64,000 bases of DNA from Rosellinia necatrix (GCA_021209875.1 JAGYVD010000007.1:2418001-2482000); one strand, 5' to 3'; counted from the first letter of the stretch, positions 22,593 to 34,932 are shown. The notes: generated by a model not told the origin, from the sequence alone. Numbers and translations: made by a program.

Positions 22593-23778
22593 TAGGTCCG
22601 GCGTTACCTGGTGTTTATTCTAGTAAAGTAAAGTTATACCGCACCGCGACCTGACGCATGAATGGCGCCATACGATATACAAGTACCGGTGAGAAGGTTT
22701 GTTGGTCTCATTTTATTTATTGATTCCGTCCCCAGTCGGGTGTACACACCATGTATGTTATGTATGTACTGTAATTTAGTACCCTTGCTGACCCATCACG
22801 ATCCTCTGATCGACAATAGAAAAATGTCTAGTGTAATACACTATACACTACATAATTAGTACTGTGCATCGCATACTGTTTGCCGGATGTAACGTGGCCC
22901 CTTCATAAGATGACCACATGCTTATAGGTTGTAAATATAGAACCAACACGATTGGCTAAACCTCCTTCCTGGGAGGCTGCGAGAAGGCAGATGTGAATAA
23001 AATACACGTGTAAATATCCAACAATTGACAATTGTCCTGCACCTTCAGCCATACACTAGTGTACGTAAGTAGTTATTACCACCCCGGCCTCGTTAGTCGC
23101 AATAGCCGAACCAAAGCAGCGTGTTCCGTGGCGTCGGTGCAGGGTTTAGATACGGCGCGAGAATGGGAGCTTTCATTTCCCTTGGCGTGGACCGGCAATC
23201 ATCTAATAATTAGGAAATCCTATGTACATATGTACCATTTATTGCCTGTTGTCAAATTAACTGCCCTCACTGAAGGGCTATTACATTCGCTCCTGAGTTG
23301 CGTGACGCTCTAGAACTATACACGCTCAGCTTACTCAAGGTCGTGGTTATGTACAGCTCAATCACGTACATACCTAGATAGTTATGTAGGGGCAAGCTGG
23401 GACATTACACTTCACCACTGGCGCGCTGGCCACCAAGGGAATATAGCATACGAGGGATAGAATGTAGATGCGGAATTCCATGCCTTAGCTCAAGAGACAC
23501 GTATTGTTTAGCTTATACGAGGTAGAGCACTCCTGCACGCCTAGGAAGTTTTGTTAGCTGGGCTTTCGCTAGTCATGTTTATGTAATCAGCGTTTATTCT
23601 TCTAAATTCCAGAGGTGTCCTACAATTCGAAACACAACACTCTTCTAACCTAGCGGGGGTGTTGCTTCGGCTACCTTTCTCTGCGCTCCTTGCAGTACAT
23701 CAATATGGCGGTCATTATCAACCTCTTTTTAACGCAAAGCTAAATCGACTCAGCCATCAGTTGTCTCCATCTTATGCG
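22593..23778. other. intergenic region between the GH89 and seryl-tRNA synthetase genes
   Basis: About 1.2 kb, AT-rich in places, with a TATGTATGT-like simple stretch near 22740-22770. A 93-codon frame at 23032-23313 has no recognisable domain. No RNA gene is recognised. Confidence 0.5.
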
Positions 23779-25200
23779 CTATGGCTTCTTTCTGATCGGG
23801 ATCTCCTTAGCCAGCTCCTTGGTATACGGTAGGAAGCTGAGCTGCCCGGGAATGTACTTGCGCAGGACCTCCGGGACAACAAGTCCATCGGGTGTCTGAT
23901 AGTTTTCTAGTACGCAACAGAGAGTTCGCTCTGTGGCACAAAGAGTCTGTTGTGTGCGTTAGCTACGGAAACATATTGGGGGGTAGGAGTTCAAAAGCCT
24001 AGGACATACAGCGTTCAAGGCGTGTGCGTAGACTTTCCGGGCCGAGTCAGGCGCACCCTTTAGTTTCTTAGGGCCGAATCTGATACCTAGTTCGCGTGTC
24101 TGATAGTCGGTGCAGTTGGAGCACGAGACTAGCTCCTTGTACTCCTTCTGAAAGGGGAAAAGGGCTTCGAGATCGTACTTTGCGGACGCCGCGTTATTTA
24201 AGGCAGATGACACAATAGAAACGACGCGGTAAGGGAGTTGGAGAGCCTTATAGAATTCCTCGGATGTCTGGATCATCTCGTCGTAGTGCTTCCAGCTGTC
24301 CTCGGGATTGCAGATGACGAACTGCTCAATCTTCTCGAACTGATGTATTCTGAACAGACCCCAGGTGTCGTGACCATGCTTGCCAGCCTCCTTGCGGAAG
24401 CAAGTACTATACCCGGCGTATTTTATCGGGAGGTCGGTCGACTGAAGCCATTCGTCGGAGTGAAGGGCAGAGAGTGGCTGCTCACTGGTGGCAATCAGGT
24501 ATTTCGGGTCGGCATCGTTTTCGGTGATCTTGTACAGCTCCTCGTCGAACTGCGAGAGCTGGGCCGTCTTGGCCATAAAAGATCCGTCCATGAAATAGGG
24601 GGGCTGGTTGGGGGAATAACCCTTGCCGAACAGAAACTCGAGACCGAAATTGATGAGGGCCTGGTTTAAGAATAATCCCCAGCCAGTCAGGCAGTAACCT
24701 CGATGACCGGCCAGTTTGGTGCCGCGCTCGGGGTCGTAGCCTTCGAGCCGGGCCAGCACCTGGTGGTGGCTGAGCAGGTTATCGCCCGACTTGACGGTTT
24801 CTGGGTTCCATGTGCGCAGGACGGCGTTATCATCTTCGGTCATGCTAACGGGGACGGCGCTGTGGACGTAATTGCCGACTGTTCGGAGCTTGGCGTCCAG
24901 CTTCTGCTGGAGTTCGGCGGCAGCCTTCTCTTGCGCAACGCGTCGCTGCGTGATCTCGTCTTTCTGGGCCAGGAGATCGTCAATGGCCTCGCCCTTCTTC
25001 TTCCGCGCGGTGATGTTGGTCTGGACGGTCTTGATCTCGGCGCCTATCTGTGTCGCGGCGTAGAGTGTCGTTCTATGTACTTCCCATAGCTCGATGATTT
25101 CGTCGACTATTTCTACAGGGGCGTTGCGCTTGGCTTGGCTTTGGCGGATCTTCTCGGGATCGCCGCCACGCGAGGCGATGAAATCGATGATGTCGAGCAT
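23779..25200 (-). CDS. ses1: cytosolic seryl-tRNA synthetase
   Basis: Two exons on the minus strand, 25200-24010 and 23946-23779, with a 63-base intron (donor GTATGT, acceptor CAACAG) give 452 residues, close to the eukaryotic cytosolic size. It charges tRNA-Ser with serine using ATP. Residues 1-115 form the N-terminal tRNA-binding arm with a long charged coiled coil (about 30-105). The class II core carries the TSEQ loop (238-241), motif 2 (TCFRKEAG, 266-273, and RIHQFEK, 284-290), the AASAKYDLEALFP segment and motif 3 (CTDYQTRELGIRFG, 363-376). Splicing restores the family sequence ALNATLCATERTLC. No mitochondrial presequence precedes MLDIIDF. The tail (about PYTKELAKEIPIRKKP) is short and basic. 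Confidence 0.95.
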
Positions 25201-25764
25201 GTTGGCAACCCTCCGTCCGGCCTTGTCGACAGCAAGGCAATGTTGATGTCCGAGGTAGGCAAGTGCTGGCAGATAGTGGAATCGGAAACAGGTGTTTTCT
25301 CGCTACCTAGGAGAGAGGGAGACAGACCAGATGCCCCACCTGCAATTGTAGGAGGGGTAGTGGAAATTTCCAACCGTTCTTTCCGTATGAGGTAGGAGGG
25401 GTAAACGACTGCTTAATTGGTGGCGGAGGGTCCCTTGTTTCCTGTATCGGGTCCAGGAGGTATAAGTAGGTACCTTAGGTACCTACTTCCCCAGGTAGGT
25501 ATGCACAGTGAGTCATGGAACGTGGTGAAGACCGGCAGAAACCTGGTGGCACTTGGACAGTCGAAACTATAATTCGGTTTCAAGATATGCATTACACTGT
25601 GCATATGGCAGAACATTCATTCCATGCATTTGGGAGGCTACCTATAGTGTAAATAAGCCATGCAGCCGCCTCTCTAAATTGTATTGTATCAAGGAAAAGC
25701 AGTGAACTCCCCAAGTATTTATACACAACTATTTATCCCCGACCATGTCCACCACAGCCCGACA
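25201..25764. other. intergenic region, probable promoter of ses1
   Basis: About 560 bases between the 5-oxoprolinase stop and the ses1 start, both on the minus strand. It holds a 25-base palindrome and a further CAGGTAGGTATG motif near 25493. Confidence 0.5.
25464..25488. promoter_or_regulatory. 25-base palindrome of the TAGGTACC motif family
   Basis: Two 12-base arms, AAGTAGGTACCT and its exact reverse complement, flank a single central T. It lies about 265 bases upstream of the ses1 ATG. A dimeric regulator site or a DNA hairpin are both possible; neither is shown by sequence alone. Confidence 0.5.
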
Positions 25765-28700
25765 TCATGCTTGTAATGCCATCTCTTCTCTCGCAGTATG
25801 GCTTCCTCCCTTCCAAGCCTTAGTATGATCCTTATTCAGCGCAAGCGACCTCTCGCCGCCGACGGGTCCCCATCCGCCTCCGCCGGGCGTGTTAATGATG
25901 ATCCTATCGCCCGCCTTCATAGGGGCGCTGTTTTTAGCGCCCATGTTTATTCTGCGCTCTTCGTATTCCACATCTCCATCATCGTCGTCGTCGCCGCTGT
26001 TCTTCGAGACGCGCTGTCCTTGGGCCGCGCCGTCCTTCTCCGGGTTGGCCCTGGCCACCCGCCGGGCCCAGACGTTCAGTCCGCACTCGGCGTCCTCGCC
26101 GCCCGCGAGCCCGTACGGCCGGTACACGCGCCGCTCGCTGAGGATCGACACCTGCACGGGGATGCGGAACTCGATGTCGCGCACTACGCCGTCGCCGCCG
26201 CGGTGCTGGCCCCTGCCGCCCGATCCCTTGCGGATCGAGAACTCGCGTAGGATCACGGGGTAGCGTCGTTCGAACACCTCCGAGTCTGTGATACGCGTGT
26301 TGGTCATGTGCGTGTGTACACCGCTCGTACCCTCCCACGTAGGTCCGGCGCCGGAACCACCCGCGATGGTCTCGTAGTATCCGAACCCTTTCACTTCCGT
26401 CTCGCCTGACACGTTCCCACCAAACCCGAACGTCAGGTTGTTGCAGTCGCCTTGGCTGGCCGCGCACGCCTCAAATGCCTTGAAAATGACATCCGTGACA
26501 CGCTGGCTTGTCAGCACGTTGCCGCCAACAACTGCCGCGCCTGTCGAGGGCGATAAGAGCGACTTCGGCGGGATTCTGACGTGGATCGGCTTAAGACATC
26601 CTTGGTTTAGAGGGATGTCCTCCGATATCAGGCACCGTAGGCAATAAATGATGGCACTGTAAGTTACGGCCTCCGGCGCGTTAATATTTCCGTAGACCTC
26701 TGGGCCAGTACCTTCGAAATCGAAAATGGCCTCGCCTTTCTCCGGATCGATCGTCACTCGTAGACGTATTGGCGTACCGTCATCCATGTAATCTACGGAT
26801 GAGAGATCTTTCCCTTCGAACCTCTTGTATACGCCCTTCAGTAGACTTCTCACGCATTGTTCGGCGTTATTCTGAATGTTAACCATATAGAACTGGACCG
26901 TTTCTTCCCCATACTCTTGGATCAGACTCTCAATGAGCGATATACCCTTCTGATTTGCGGAGACTTGTGCCCTGAGGTCGTTGATGTTATCGGCCAAGCA
27001 TCGGGTGCCGCTGCACCCGGGGTACCGCGCTGGCTCCTCGTAGAGCAACTCTACAATCCTCTCCTCGTTGAATTTGCCCTCGCTCACAATCTTCTCGCTC
27101 TTGATTGTTGCGCCTTCTTGGAAGAGCTCGCGCGAATGAGGGGGCATACTACCAGCTGTAATACCGCCGATATCGGCATGATGCGCTCGAGACGCGGCGT
27201 AGAACAGAATCTTCTCCCCCTTTTCGTCAAAAGCGGGCATCAAGAGAGTGATATCTGGCAGATGCGTGCCACCATAAGAGGGATGATTCGAGATAATCAC
27301 GTCTCCCTTCTTGAGTTTACCCTCCCATATCTTAGCTTGTGTTCTTACACATGTCGACATGGATCCAAGGTGGACGGGTAAATGTGGCGCATTCGCAACC
27401 AGGCCACCCGTAGCATCGAAAATCGCACAAGAAAAATCGAGTCGTTCTTTCACGTTTGTGCTAACACTCGTCTTCTGTAGTGCTCTACCCATTTGTTCGG
27501 CAATGGCCATAAAACGGTGACCAAAGATGCTAAGCATGATGGGATCTACCTCTCGTTCACCGGCACTTCTCTTTTGAGACCTAATCACTCGTTAGCTTCT
27601 TGTGAGATACAGTAACTTCACAAAAACCATACCCATCGTTGTCATAGCCGCTATTAAGGTCGACGATGACGTGCGTTTGAAGAATTAAAGCCGTAGCATT
27701 AGGTGTAACAACAATTGTCTGTGTCCCGTCTGCGAGAACAGCCGGGCCGTTGACCAGGTCACCAACAGCTAAATCTTCAAGCTTATAGATAGGAGTCTCT
27801 CGGCGACCCCCTTCGAAATAGACTTGAGACTTTCCATGTATTTTTTTATCCCCGATAGACTGTCGTTTAACCTCCTTCAGTTGCTGATCGACCGTCTTGT
27901 CTTGGTACCGGAAGCTTTTTCCTATGCCTCGCACACGGACATCATCAACAATAATGTCTCGCTCGTCAAGGGTAAACCCAAATTCATAGCGATGGTGTTT
28001 GACAAATGCCTTGCCAAATGCCCAGTCTTGACTACCAAAAAAAGTTTTAGTGTCCTCATCGTTAGGTTTGACAATCATAAGGGCAGACTCCGTCCCCCGG
28101 TAGCGCATATTGAGATACTCTTCGAAGACTACCTCTTCATCTGTAAATCCTTGGTCTCGAAGTGCTTGCCGAGACTTATCCTTGAGTTTCTCCATCTTGG
28201 CCTTTAATTGGATCACAGCCTCACCGCTGTCTTGCCATACCTTCGACTCTGGTTCTTGTCGCTCATCTACGACATCTGCTAGCGCCATTCCGTATGCTGA
28301 CAAAACGGAGGAGTATCGGTGTACTAGGATTTGTTTGATTCCCAAAGCCTCGGCGATAGCGACGGCATGCTGGCCGCCAGCCCCACCAAATGTTGCCAGG
28401 CGATGTTTCGAAGAGTCGTGACCCTTAGCTTCTGTGATCGATCGAATAGGTCTGGTCATGGCCTCATTCGCGATGGCCAAGAAGCCATAAGCCACCTCGT
28501 CCAAGCTCATCCTCTTCCCAGTTTCCTTATTTATTTGATCAGCAAGCTCCTGAATTACCTTCTTGCTAGCCTCGTAATCCAGGCCTTCATTTTCATTCTT
28601 GCCGAAAATCTTAGGGAAAAACTCGGGTAACAGACGACCCAGAAACAAGTTTGCGTCTGTTACCGCGGCCGGGCCGCCTTTCCGGTAACAGGCTGGCCCG

Positions 28701-29929
28701 GGATGAGCGCCGACAGATTCGGGACCAACAACGAATAGTCCGTTTTTAAAGAAAAGTCGACTTCCGCCTCCAGCAGCAACAGTGTTGATATCGAGCTGAG
28801 GAGATTGAATGGTGACGCCAGCTGTCGTTGTCTCAAATACATGTTCGTACCGTCCTTCACCATACCTCGAAACATCTGTGCTCGTGCCACCCATGTCAAA
28901 ACCTATAACGGGGATCTTAGTCTCTTCGTCGTAGCTCGTTATCGCGTATCCCACTACGCCGCCAGCCGGGCCCGATAGGATGGCCTTCAACCCGGTGAAC
29001 TTTTCCACGTCCACCAAGCCGCCGTCGCTCTGCATAAACTCACAACGAGCGCCCCTACTTCCCTCCTCTTTTAGAACGCTTTGTGTTCCCAGCCCACCGG
29101 CGAAGCCTTTCTGGAAACCAGCAATGTATTTTTTGATGGCCGGCGTGAGATAAGCATCAGCGCAAACGCTCGTCGCGCGAGAGACAAGTTTAATCATGGG
29201 CATCAATTCGTGACTGAGTGATATGTGTTCGAAGCCGATCTCCCTTGCGACCTTACCGACCAGGGCTTCGTGGTCAGGGAAGGTGTAGCCGTGCATTAGA
29301 CACACGGCTATGCTGCGGATACCCTTATCAAAGATGCTCTTGAGCTGATCTTTGATCTTCTCTTCCGTCGGCCGTTGAAGCACCCGGACGGCCTCGCCTG
29401 ACAGGCCCATGACCAGATCTGCCTTCGTAGCCTCTAGGGTTCCCGCCTTGGCTTCGGCCTTGGTGATATTCCTTAGCGGGTCTTCGGCATAGTCTTCTAG
29501 CGTCACTCTCTCATCCACCTCGACAACCTCCTCGTACAGAACGTCGGGCTTCTTAATGGCCAGATCGAAAATCTTCGGCCGGCTCTGGTTCCCGATCGTG
29601 AGGCAGTGCTCGAACCCCTTGGTCACCACCAGCGCGATCTTCTCCCCTTTCCGCTCAAGCAAAGCATTTGTTGCGACCGTCGTGCCCATGCGTATGCTAT
29701 CAATTTGAGAGGTGTCTAACGGCTCACCGCGCGGAATGTCCCGGTGCTGGAAATAGCTCATAATGCGCCGTATCCCCTCGAGCGGCGCATCGTCGTAATT
29801 TGCCGGATCTTCGGATAACAGCTTGATCACAATATCTTTGCCGTTCAGCGCCCCCACACAGTCGGTGAAAGTGCCACCGCGATCTATCGCGATACGGATT
29901 CCGCGTTGATGTTTGTCTGTAGAGCCCAT
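25765..29929 (-). CDS. oxp1: 5-oxoprolinase (ATP-hydrolysing)
   Basis: Two exons on the minus strand, 29929-27633 and 27580-25765, joined by a 52-base intron (donor GTATGG, acceptor GATTAG, CTAAC branch) give 1370 residues, slightly longer than the usual 1290 or so. The enzyme opens 5-oxo-L-proline to L-glutamate with ATP, a step of the gamma-glutamyl cycle of glutathione, in the cytosol. Residues 10-230 are the hydantoinase A N-terminal domain ([14 protein letters not shown]). Residues 250-545 are hydantoinase A ([35 protein letters not shown]). The second half from about 780 is hydantoinase B ([33 protein letters not shown]). An acidic insert rich in Asp (about 1290-1310) precedes the conserved end TPGGGGWG and accounts for part of the extra length. 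If the intron were kept, a stop in it would split the protein into two halves. Confidence 0.95.
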
Positions 29930-30793
29930 TATGACGGTTAGGCTAGGTAGCTCGGGAATTGATGAAAGAGACGAGAAGAGACGAGAAGAGAAAAGAAGAA
30001 AAGAAAAGAAGAGGTAAGCGTGGAAGTTGAGTGAGCTGAGGGTACTGAGAGTGCTGAAGGTGCTAAGGGAAATGTCGAGCGAGGAGATTTTGTAGGGTTG
30101 GGATGCGAAGAGAGAAGACGGTTGTAATACAGTTCAATCTAAACGCTGCATTTTTGAGTTCTTATAAGCCTGCCGTCACCTGGGCACAGCTTTACTAAAC
30201 CAGCAGATTTAGCAACCCGCTGTGGAGTCGGGACGCCGACGGAGACAATGGTCACGAACTTCGTTGTGTGCTAATCACAGCTTACCAATGTGGTGATGTC
30301 AGGAACATGGAACCCCCCACCATCCTCAGGCTGCCCCGCAAGGATCCGAGTTCTCGCCCAGTGATTGGGGGCTGGGTCCAATACACCCCTATCACACCCC
30401 TAACACGCCCCTAACTCTGCCCCCGCGACTGTCGGAGACGGAAGTCCGTTTGGGTATCTTGGTATTTTTACGTAACTACGCGCGCGTGTTACGAGGGCTT
30501 AAGCCTGCCTCAGCTCTCACTTATAATCTGCATGTATCACCCATAAGACTCTTTTTTGCATCAGGGCTGTTTGTTCCTCAAGTATTACCAATTGGGCTCG
30601 TCGAACCAGTCGATCATCAACTTGACGTGCTTGTTCGCCGTCGACGCCACCTCTTTGTTCTATTATATTACAGCTTCCCCAAGAGAGGCAATCGGGCAGG
30701 CGGTTGCCCGTCGTCCTTCCAATGTACATTTTAAATCGTAAAGAGCTATTTCGTCATGCATAGCCTCGTAACCAGTACGTCGCTGGAGGTGGC
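29930..30793. other. intergenic region, probable oxp1 promoter
   Basis: About 0.86 kb between the sorting-nexin stop and the oxp1 start, both genes on the minus strand. Apart from the purine tract next to oxp1, I see no gene or RNA. Confidence 0.55.
29964..30014 (-). promoter_or_regulatory. CT-rich tract in the oxp1 5' leader
   Basis: On the plus strand this is a nearly pure A/G run with two copies of AGACGAGA. On the coding strand it is a pyrimidine tract starting about 35 bases upstream of the ATG, typical of fungal core promoters and 5' UTRs. Confidence 0.5.
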
Positions 30794-33700
30794 TTAATGC
30801 GTTGCCACTCGCACGGCTTGCAGTATCAGACCGAAGAACAAACCCCGAGCCACTTCTTCAATCTGAAGGCAGTCGAAAACACGGCCTAGTGCCTCGTTGG
30901 TGGCCGACTGGCCCATGATGCCCATGAGCGCAGTGGGAACACCACTCTGGATGAACAGCTTCCGTGCCTTTTCCCGTAGCTCCTCCTTTTCCGCGGCGGT
31001 GAGATCGGCCGGCCACAACTTGCGCTCTTCTTCTGTCGGGAGCGAGTTCTCTCGAAGTTTGCGTATGTGTGTGGCAAGGCCATCATCTGACGTATGAGCA
31101 TCGAGTAGCGAGTCCTGAATTAGAGATTGGATGGATATGAGGGACGGGTTGCCGGGCCGGAGTAGGAAGGACTTCGCGGCCGTAAGGAGTGTTCTCCTAA
31201 TATTCCATGCTGAGGACAACGTATAAAGCTCATTTATAACCGCGAATAACAGCTCGATTGCTACCCGGGTCTCCTGTTCGGATAGCGGTGGGAGCTGTTT
31301 AGCTAGTCGCTTAGCACCACCGTTTGTACCATTTGTCTGTAGTGGCCTCCCCTGTTGATCCAAGGAGGTACGGGTTGGAGAGGTAAAAGAGTTGCTGAAC
31401 CTCGGATGGCTTTCCATACTAAGCCGTGTGCTCGTCGGCGAGCCATAATCATCGGTGATCTCGTTGGGCGGGGGTGGAAGCTTCAAGTTACTGAGGCTGA
31501 CCTCTGAGGATGATCGTAAAGGCGAGCGTATCGCAGCGGTACTCGATGCCCGGCTATGTACACGGCTGCTAGCCGCGCTCATTGATGATTTTCGATCCCA
31601 TCTATCAGCACTCGCAGGATGTAATGTGCTATCAAGCTCCAAATCTACTTGGGAGCTGCCCCGTCGGTCCATTGGTGGTATCTTGCTAGGCTGGACAGAT
31701 ACTATGGATGACCTTTGGCTATCAAGGCTATCCCTTGAGATTTTCGACCCACTCATCGTTACCGTAGTATCCATTCGTGGAAGGACAGGTAACGATACTG
31801 GCCGGCTACGGCTACTACTTGAGCTACGCGAACTGCTCCCCTGTGCGGTTTGGGACTCTTGTATAGAGGTGTTGGTAGCCCTCTTCGAGCCCAGTCCGAT
31901 ATTCCCAAACACTCCAGTTACACCGCCCATCACCACTTTACCGCCGTCTAGTGCTCCTTTTGGGGCGTTTTGAATGGCATCCAACATTCCCTTACCCATA
32001 GACTCGAAAGAGAAACCGCGATTGACACCCATTTTAGGATCTTGCCCTTTATCGAGAAATCGCTTCATAGCCTCTGACTCAGCCAATGACTTTTCGGTAC
32101 AAGCATTTCGCATGTATCTCTCTATTTCACCCCGTAGCGATGACCTAGTATGTAGTTTCCAACTTGGAAACGACGAATGTGCCTCTAAAAACGCCATTGC
32201 GCCTGAAATATTCGCGATCCGTCGTAGACTTTCGTGGAGGCCCTCAAACTGGACATACGTTTTCATGATCATCCAACCTGAATAGTGAGAGGAAGATGGC
32301 TCAATTTGTAGAAGATATTCCCAAGTTGGTTTGTTTCGTAGTCGACCATTGTCAGTGGATATATCATCATGAACGGTGATAGAAGCATTATGCATCGTAA
32401 GTGGCGGGGGCTTGGACGGACTGCTATCTTCATTCTCCTCGTCCTTGGCGGGGGGAACCAGCTGATCAAAGCTTGTAAACCGTTGAGCCGGTGCTGATTG
32501 ACGATTGTTAGCCGGCGCCACGGGTTGATTCGAAGTGTCTGTGGGCGACTTGAGGGACATTGGAGATTCGGATAGGCGCGGAGCATCTTCGTTTTTCTCT
32601 GCTTGCAACGAATTGGGCGCAGACTCCGAGCGTATGCCAAAGGTATTCGACCTGCCTACTGGGATACTGCTTGGGCTACTCTCTGCGCCTGGGTCTTGTT
32701 CACAGATGCTCCCTTTCAAGGCGCCCCCAGGTTCGGAAGCCTGATCGGAAACTGTTTGTGAAAATGACTTTGTCCTGTCGGCTTCGGCGATCATTTCGTT
32801 CAGCCTTCTCATTTCTTCCGCCGCTTTTTCCATCTCTTCGTCCGCCTTCGAGAGCTTCTTTTTGTGAACCATATCTTTCCGGCGTTGTCTGTCCAGTTCA
32901 TATGAGTTACGGTTACCCTTCGAGAGGCCTATGTTTCCCACGTTTCCATCTATATCGCCAAACGCTTTCTGGTCCTGTATAGCGTCATCAATGGCTTGAG
33001 AGAGATCAGTTTCGCCGGATTCGAGTAGATAGACAATCCAACCATTGATCCATTCTGCTTTGGAGCAAGTCTGCAAGGTGCCCTCTAGAATAATGGTCGA
33101 TAGGATCTCTCTCAGAAAAGCTCTAGCGGGGTTGCAATCGTAACTCGACTTGTCCAAAAAGCCAAGTAGGTCTTCTGCTACTACTTTGAATTTCGCAGCT
33201 TGTTGTCGCTGGCTGAGGAGATTTGACAGCGGCGCTTCGGGGTGTGTGGCCAGATAGTTGTAGATCGCATCGGCGGCGGTCATGTGCGTGTTTGCCGGAA
33301 GTTCGTTATAGGCAGCTGCCATCTCGGAGAAAAAGACAATGATGATGGAGCACGAGTGTGTGACAAAGTCAACAAAGGCATCGGCAGGGCGCTTGCGTCG
33401 TAGCCTGTTAGAGAAGCTCAAGATGAACTGCGTGAGGGTTTTGCGACACGCGAGAGGAAACGACCTGTCCGAAGGCACGATTGGGGCATACCACCAATCA
33501 ACGTAGTCACGTATTACCGCATCAACTAATTCGTACAGCGCATTCCTTGTCTCGGGCTGGAAGTCGTCAAAGCTTCGTGCAATGGTCACCAAATCGATCT
33601 CTTCGTCATATTCAGGCTTCGAGTCTGAATCGCCGGACCTACTATCAAAGAGGCGTTCTAAGAAGGCTTGCCCCTGTTCTCCTCGGACGGCTCGTGCTAC

Positions 33701-34054
33701 TTCGGGGTTCTGCGACTCCCATACGACAAACGACGTTATGCCGGCAAAGGCCCCAATTAGAAGCAGCCCTATGCGGCCGAGTATGAAGTAGGTTACAGCA
33801 GCGAGCGCCACACCAATAGCGCCCAGCGTGCCGGGTGTGGCAGTCGAGAGGAACTGGAAGATGTAGGTTGCAACGTCATCTTCTTGGCTACTAGAAGACG
33901 CGACTGGGCCCTTCCCGAGGTCCGTCGGTGGGGTTAGCGGACCTCCGGACGCGTGGTCGGAGCCGGGAGTGACAGGATTCGCATTCGCGGGCAACTCGTA
34001 GCTGTGGCCCTCGGCGACAGGACCGCCTGGGGCTCCATCCCCGATGGTGGTCAT
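30794..34054 (-). CDS. membrane-anchored PXA-PX-nexin-C sorting-nexin-like protein
   Basis: A single exon of 1086 residues. After a hydrophilic start, residues 77-112 are a hydrophobic hairpin or two membrane segments. A PXA domain follows at about 165-350 (DYVDWWYAPIVPSDRSFP, FLREILSTIILEGTLQ). A charged coiled-coil-like segment (RRKDMVHKKKLSKADEEM) lies around 390-430, and a PX-like domain lies at about 590-690 (WEYLLQIEP, FPSWKLHTRSSLRGEIERYM). A long Ser-rich linker comes next, and a nexin-C domain occupies about 930-1080 (RTLLTAAKSFLLRPGNPS, FIQSGVPTALMGIMG). Such proteins (Mdm1/Nvj3/SNX13 relatives) sit at ER contact sites with vacuole or lipid droplets. An RGS domain, present in SNX13/14, is not seen. 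The exact orthologue is uncertain. Confidence 0.85.
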   Translation of the reverse strand: MTTIGDGAPGGPVAEGHSYELPANANPVTPGSDHASGGPLTPPTDLGKGPVASSSSQEDDVATYIFQFLSTATPGTLGAIGVALAAVTYFILGRIGLLLIGAFAGITSFVVWESQNPEVARAVRGEQGQAFLERLFDSRSGDSDSKPEYDEEIDLVTIARSFDDFQPETRNALYELVDAVIRDYVDWWYAPIVPSDRSFPLACRKTLTQFILSFSNRLRRKRPADAFVDFVTHSCSIIIVFFSEMAAAYNELPANTHMTAADAIYNYLATHPEAPLSNLLSQRQQAAKFKVVAEDLLGFLDKSSYDCNPARAFLREILSTIILEGTLQTCSKAEWINGWIVYLLESGETDLSQAIDDAIQDQKAFGDIDGNVGNIGLSKGNRNSYELDRQRRKDMVHKKKLSKADEEMEKAAEEMRRLNEMIAEADRTKSFSQTVSDQASEPGGALKGSICEQDPGAESSPSSIPVGRSNTFGIRSESAPNSLQAEKNEDAPRLSESPMSLKSPTDTSNQPVAPANNRQSAPAQRFTSFDQLVPPAKDEENEDSSPSKPPPLTMHNASITVHDDISTDNGRLRNKPTWEYLLQIEPSSSHYSGWMIMKTYVQFEGLHESLRRIANISGAMAFLEAHSSFPSWKLHTRSSLRGEIERYMRNACTEKSLAESEAMKRFLDKGQDPKMGVNRGFSFESMGKGMLDAIQNAPKGALDGGKVVMGGVTGVFGNIGLGSKRATNTSIQESQTAQGSSSRSSSSSRSRPVSLPVLPRMDTTVTMSGSKISRDSLDSQRSSIVSVQPSKIPPMDRRGSSQVDLELDSTLHPASADRWDRKSSMSAASSRVHSRASSTAAIRSPLRSSSEVSLSNLKLPPPPNEITDDYGSPTSTRLSMESHPRFSNSFTSPTRTSLDQQGRPLQTNGTNGGAKRLAKQLPPLSEQETRVAIELLFAVINELYTLSSAWNIRRTLLTAAKSFLLRPGNPSLISIQSLIQDSLLDAHTSDDGLATHIRKLRENSLPTEEERKLWPADLTAAEKEELREKARKLFIQSGVPTALMGIMGQSATNEALGRVFDCLQIEEVARGLFFGLILQAVRVATH

Positions 34055-34932
34055 TGACGGTTGCAGATCGATGTCGTGGAGGACGGGTATGTCTAGAGGA
34101 AGAGCGGGGGGAGGTTTTGGATATCAATGCCGTGGCATATCAGGGATCGGCAGAGATTTGGCAAAGCAGACACATTAAACCCGAATAAAGAAGATGTCCG
34201 GTTACAGGCCAATTCCTGACACATGTGCATGAACAGAGTAGATTTTGGGATGTGAATAATTGGACTTGGTCAGGTTTCGCAGCTGGTGGAAGTAGAAGAA
34301 CGAGTGTGAGGTGCGACGATTGGGGTTAGAGATTAGAGAGTGCAGAACTTGGTGCCTCTTCCTTCATCTGATGCTGTTAGAAGAACAAATGCACAAATCT
34401 TACACCATGACGACGGTTTGGGTGCACTTGCTTGATGTAACCTCTATCAAGGTACTACCCAGTAGAGGCAGGGGGAGCACAGTGGCCCGCGAGTAATGCC
34501 CCTTTAATTTACTAACCTAATAGGCAATTTGTGGGGTGGTGTAGTTATCCCAAACTTGAAGTCCTTCTTGACCACAAACGCCAAGACCGGCAGCTGGTCG
34601 ACCCTGTCGGCTTGGCAAAAGAGTAGGTACCTAGTGTACATCATGTACCAGCGTACCTTCCGTGCCCTGGGAGACGCTAGGCCGAAAGAGAGATGAAACG
34701 ACTTTAATTGACCCCTACGAAGTACCTAGGTAAGTAGTAGGTAGTTACCTTGCGCAAGCACCTAACGAGCACTGCTTATCTGGTGCTAACCGCGTCTCGC
34801 AGCGTGTGCAATCTTCACTTATCCTTCGAGCTAAACGCGTCAACCCCACATGCTTCTCGGTATCTCCGCCAACAAACATCTTCAACTAAACTAACCGCCT
34901 CCCCCTTTGTCCCGAGCCTACATCACGCCAGG
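34055..34932. promoter_or_regulatory. divergent promoter region between the sorting nexin and sub1
   Basis: About 0.88 kb drive transcription outward in both directions. TAGGTACCTAG-type motifs occur at 34623 and again at 34722-34750, the latter within about 200 bases of the sub1 ATG. The final 60 bases before sub1 are pyrimidine-rich. Confidence 0.5.
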
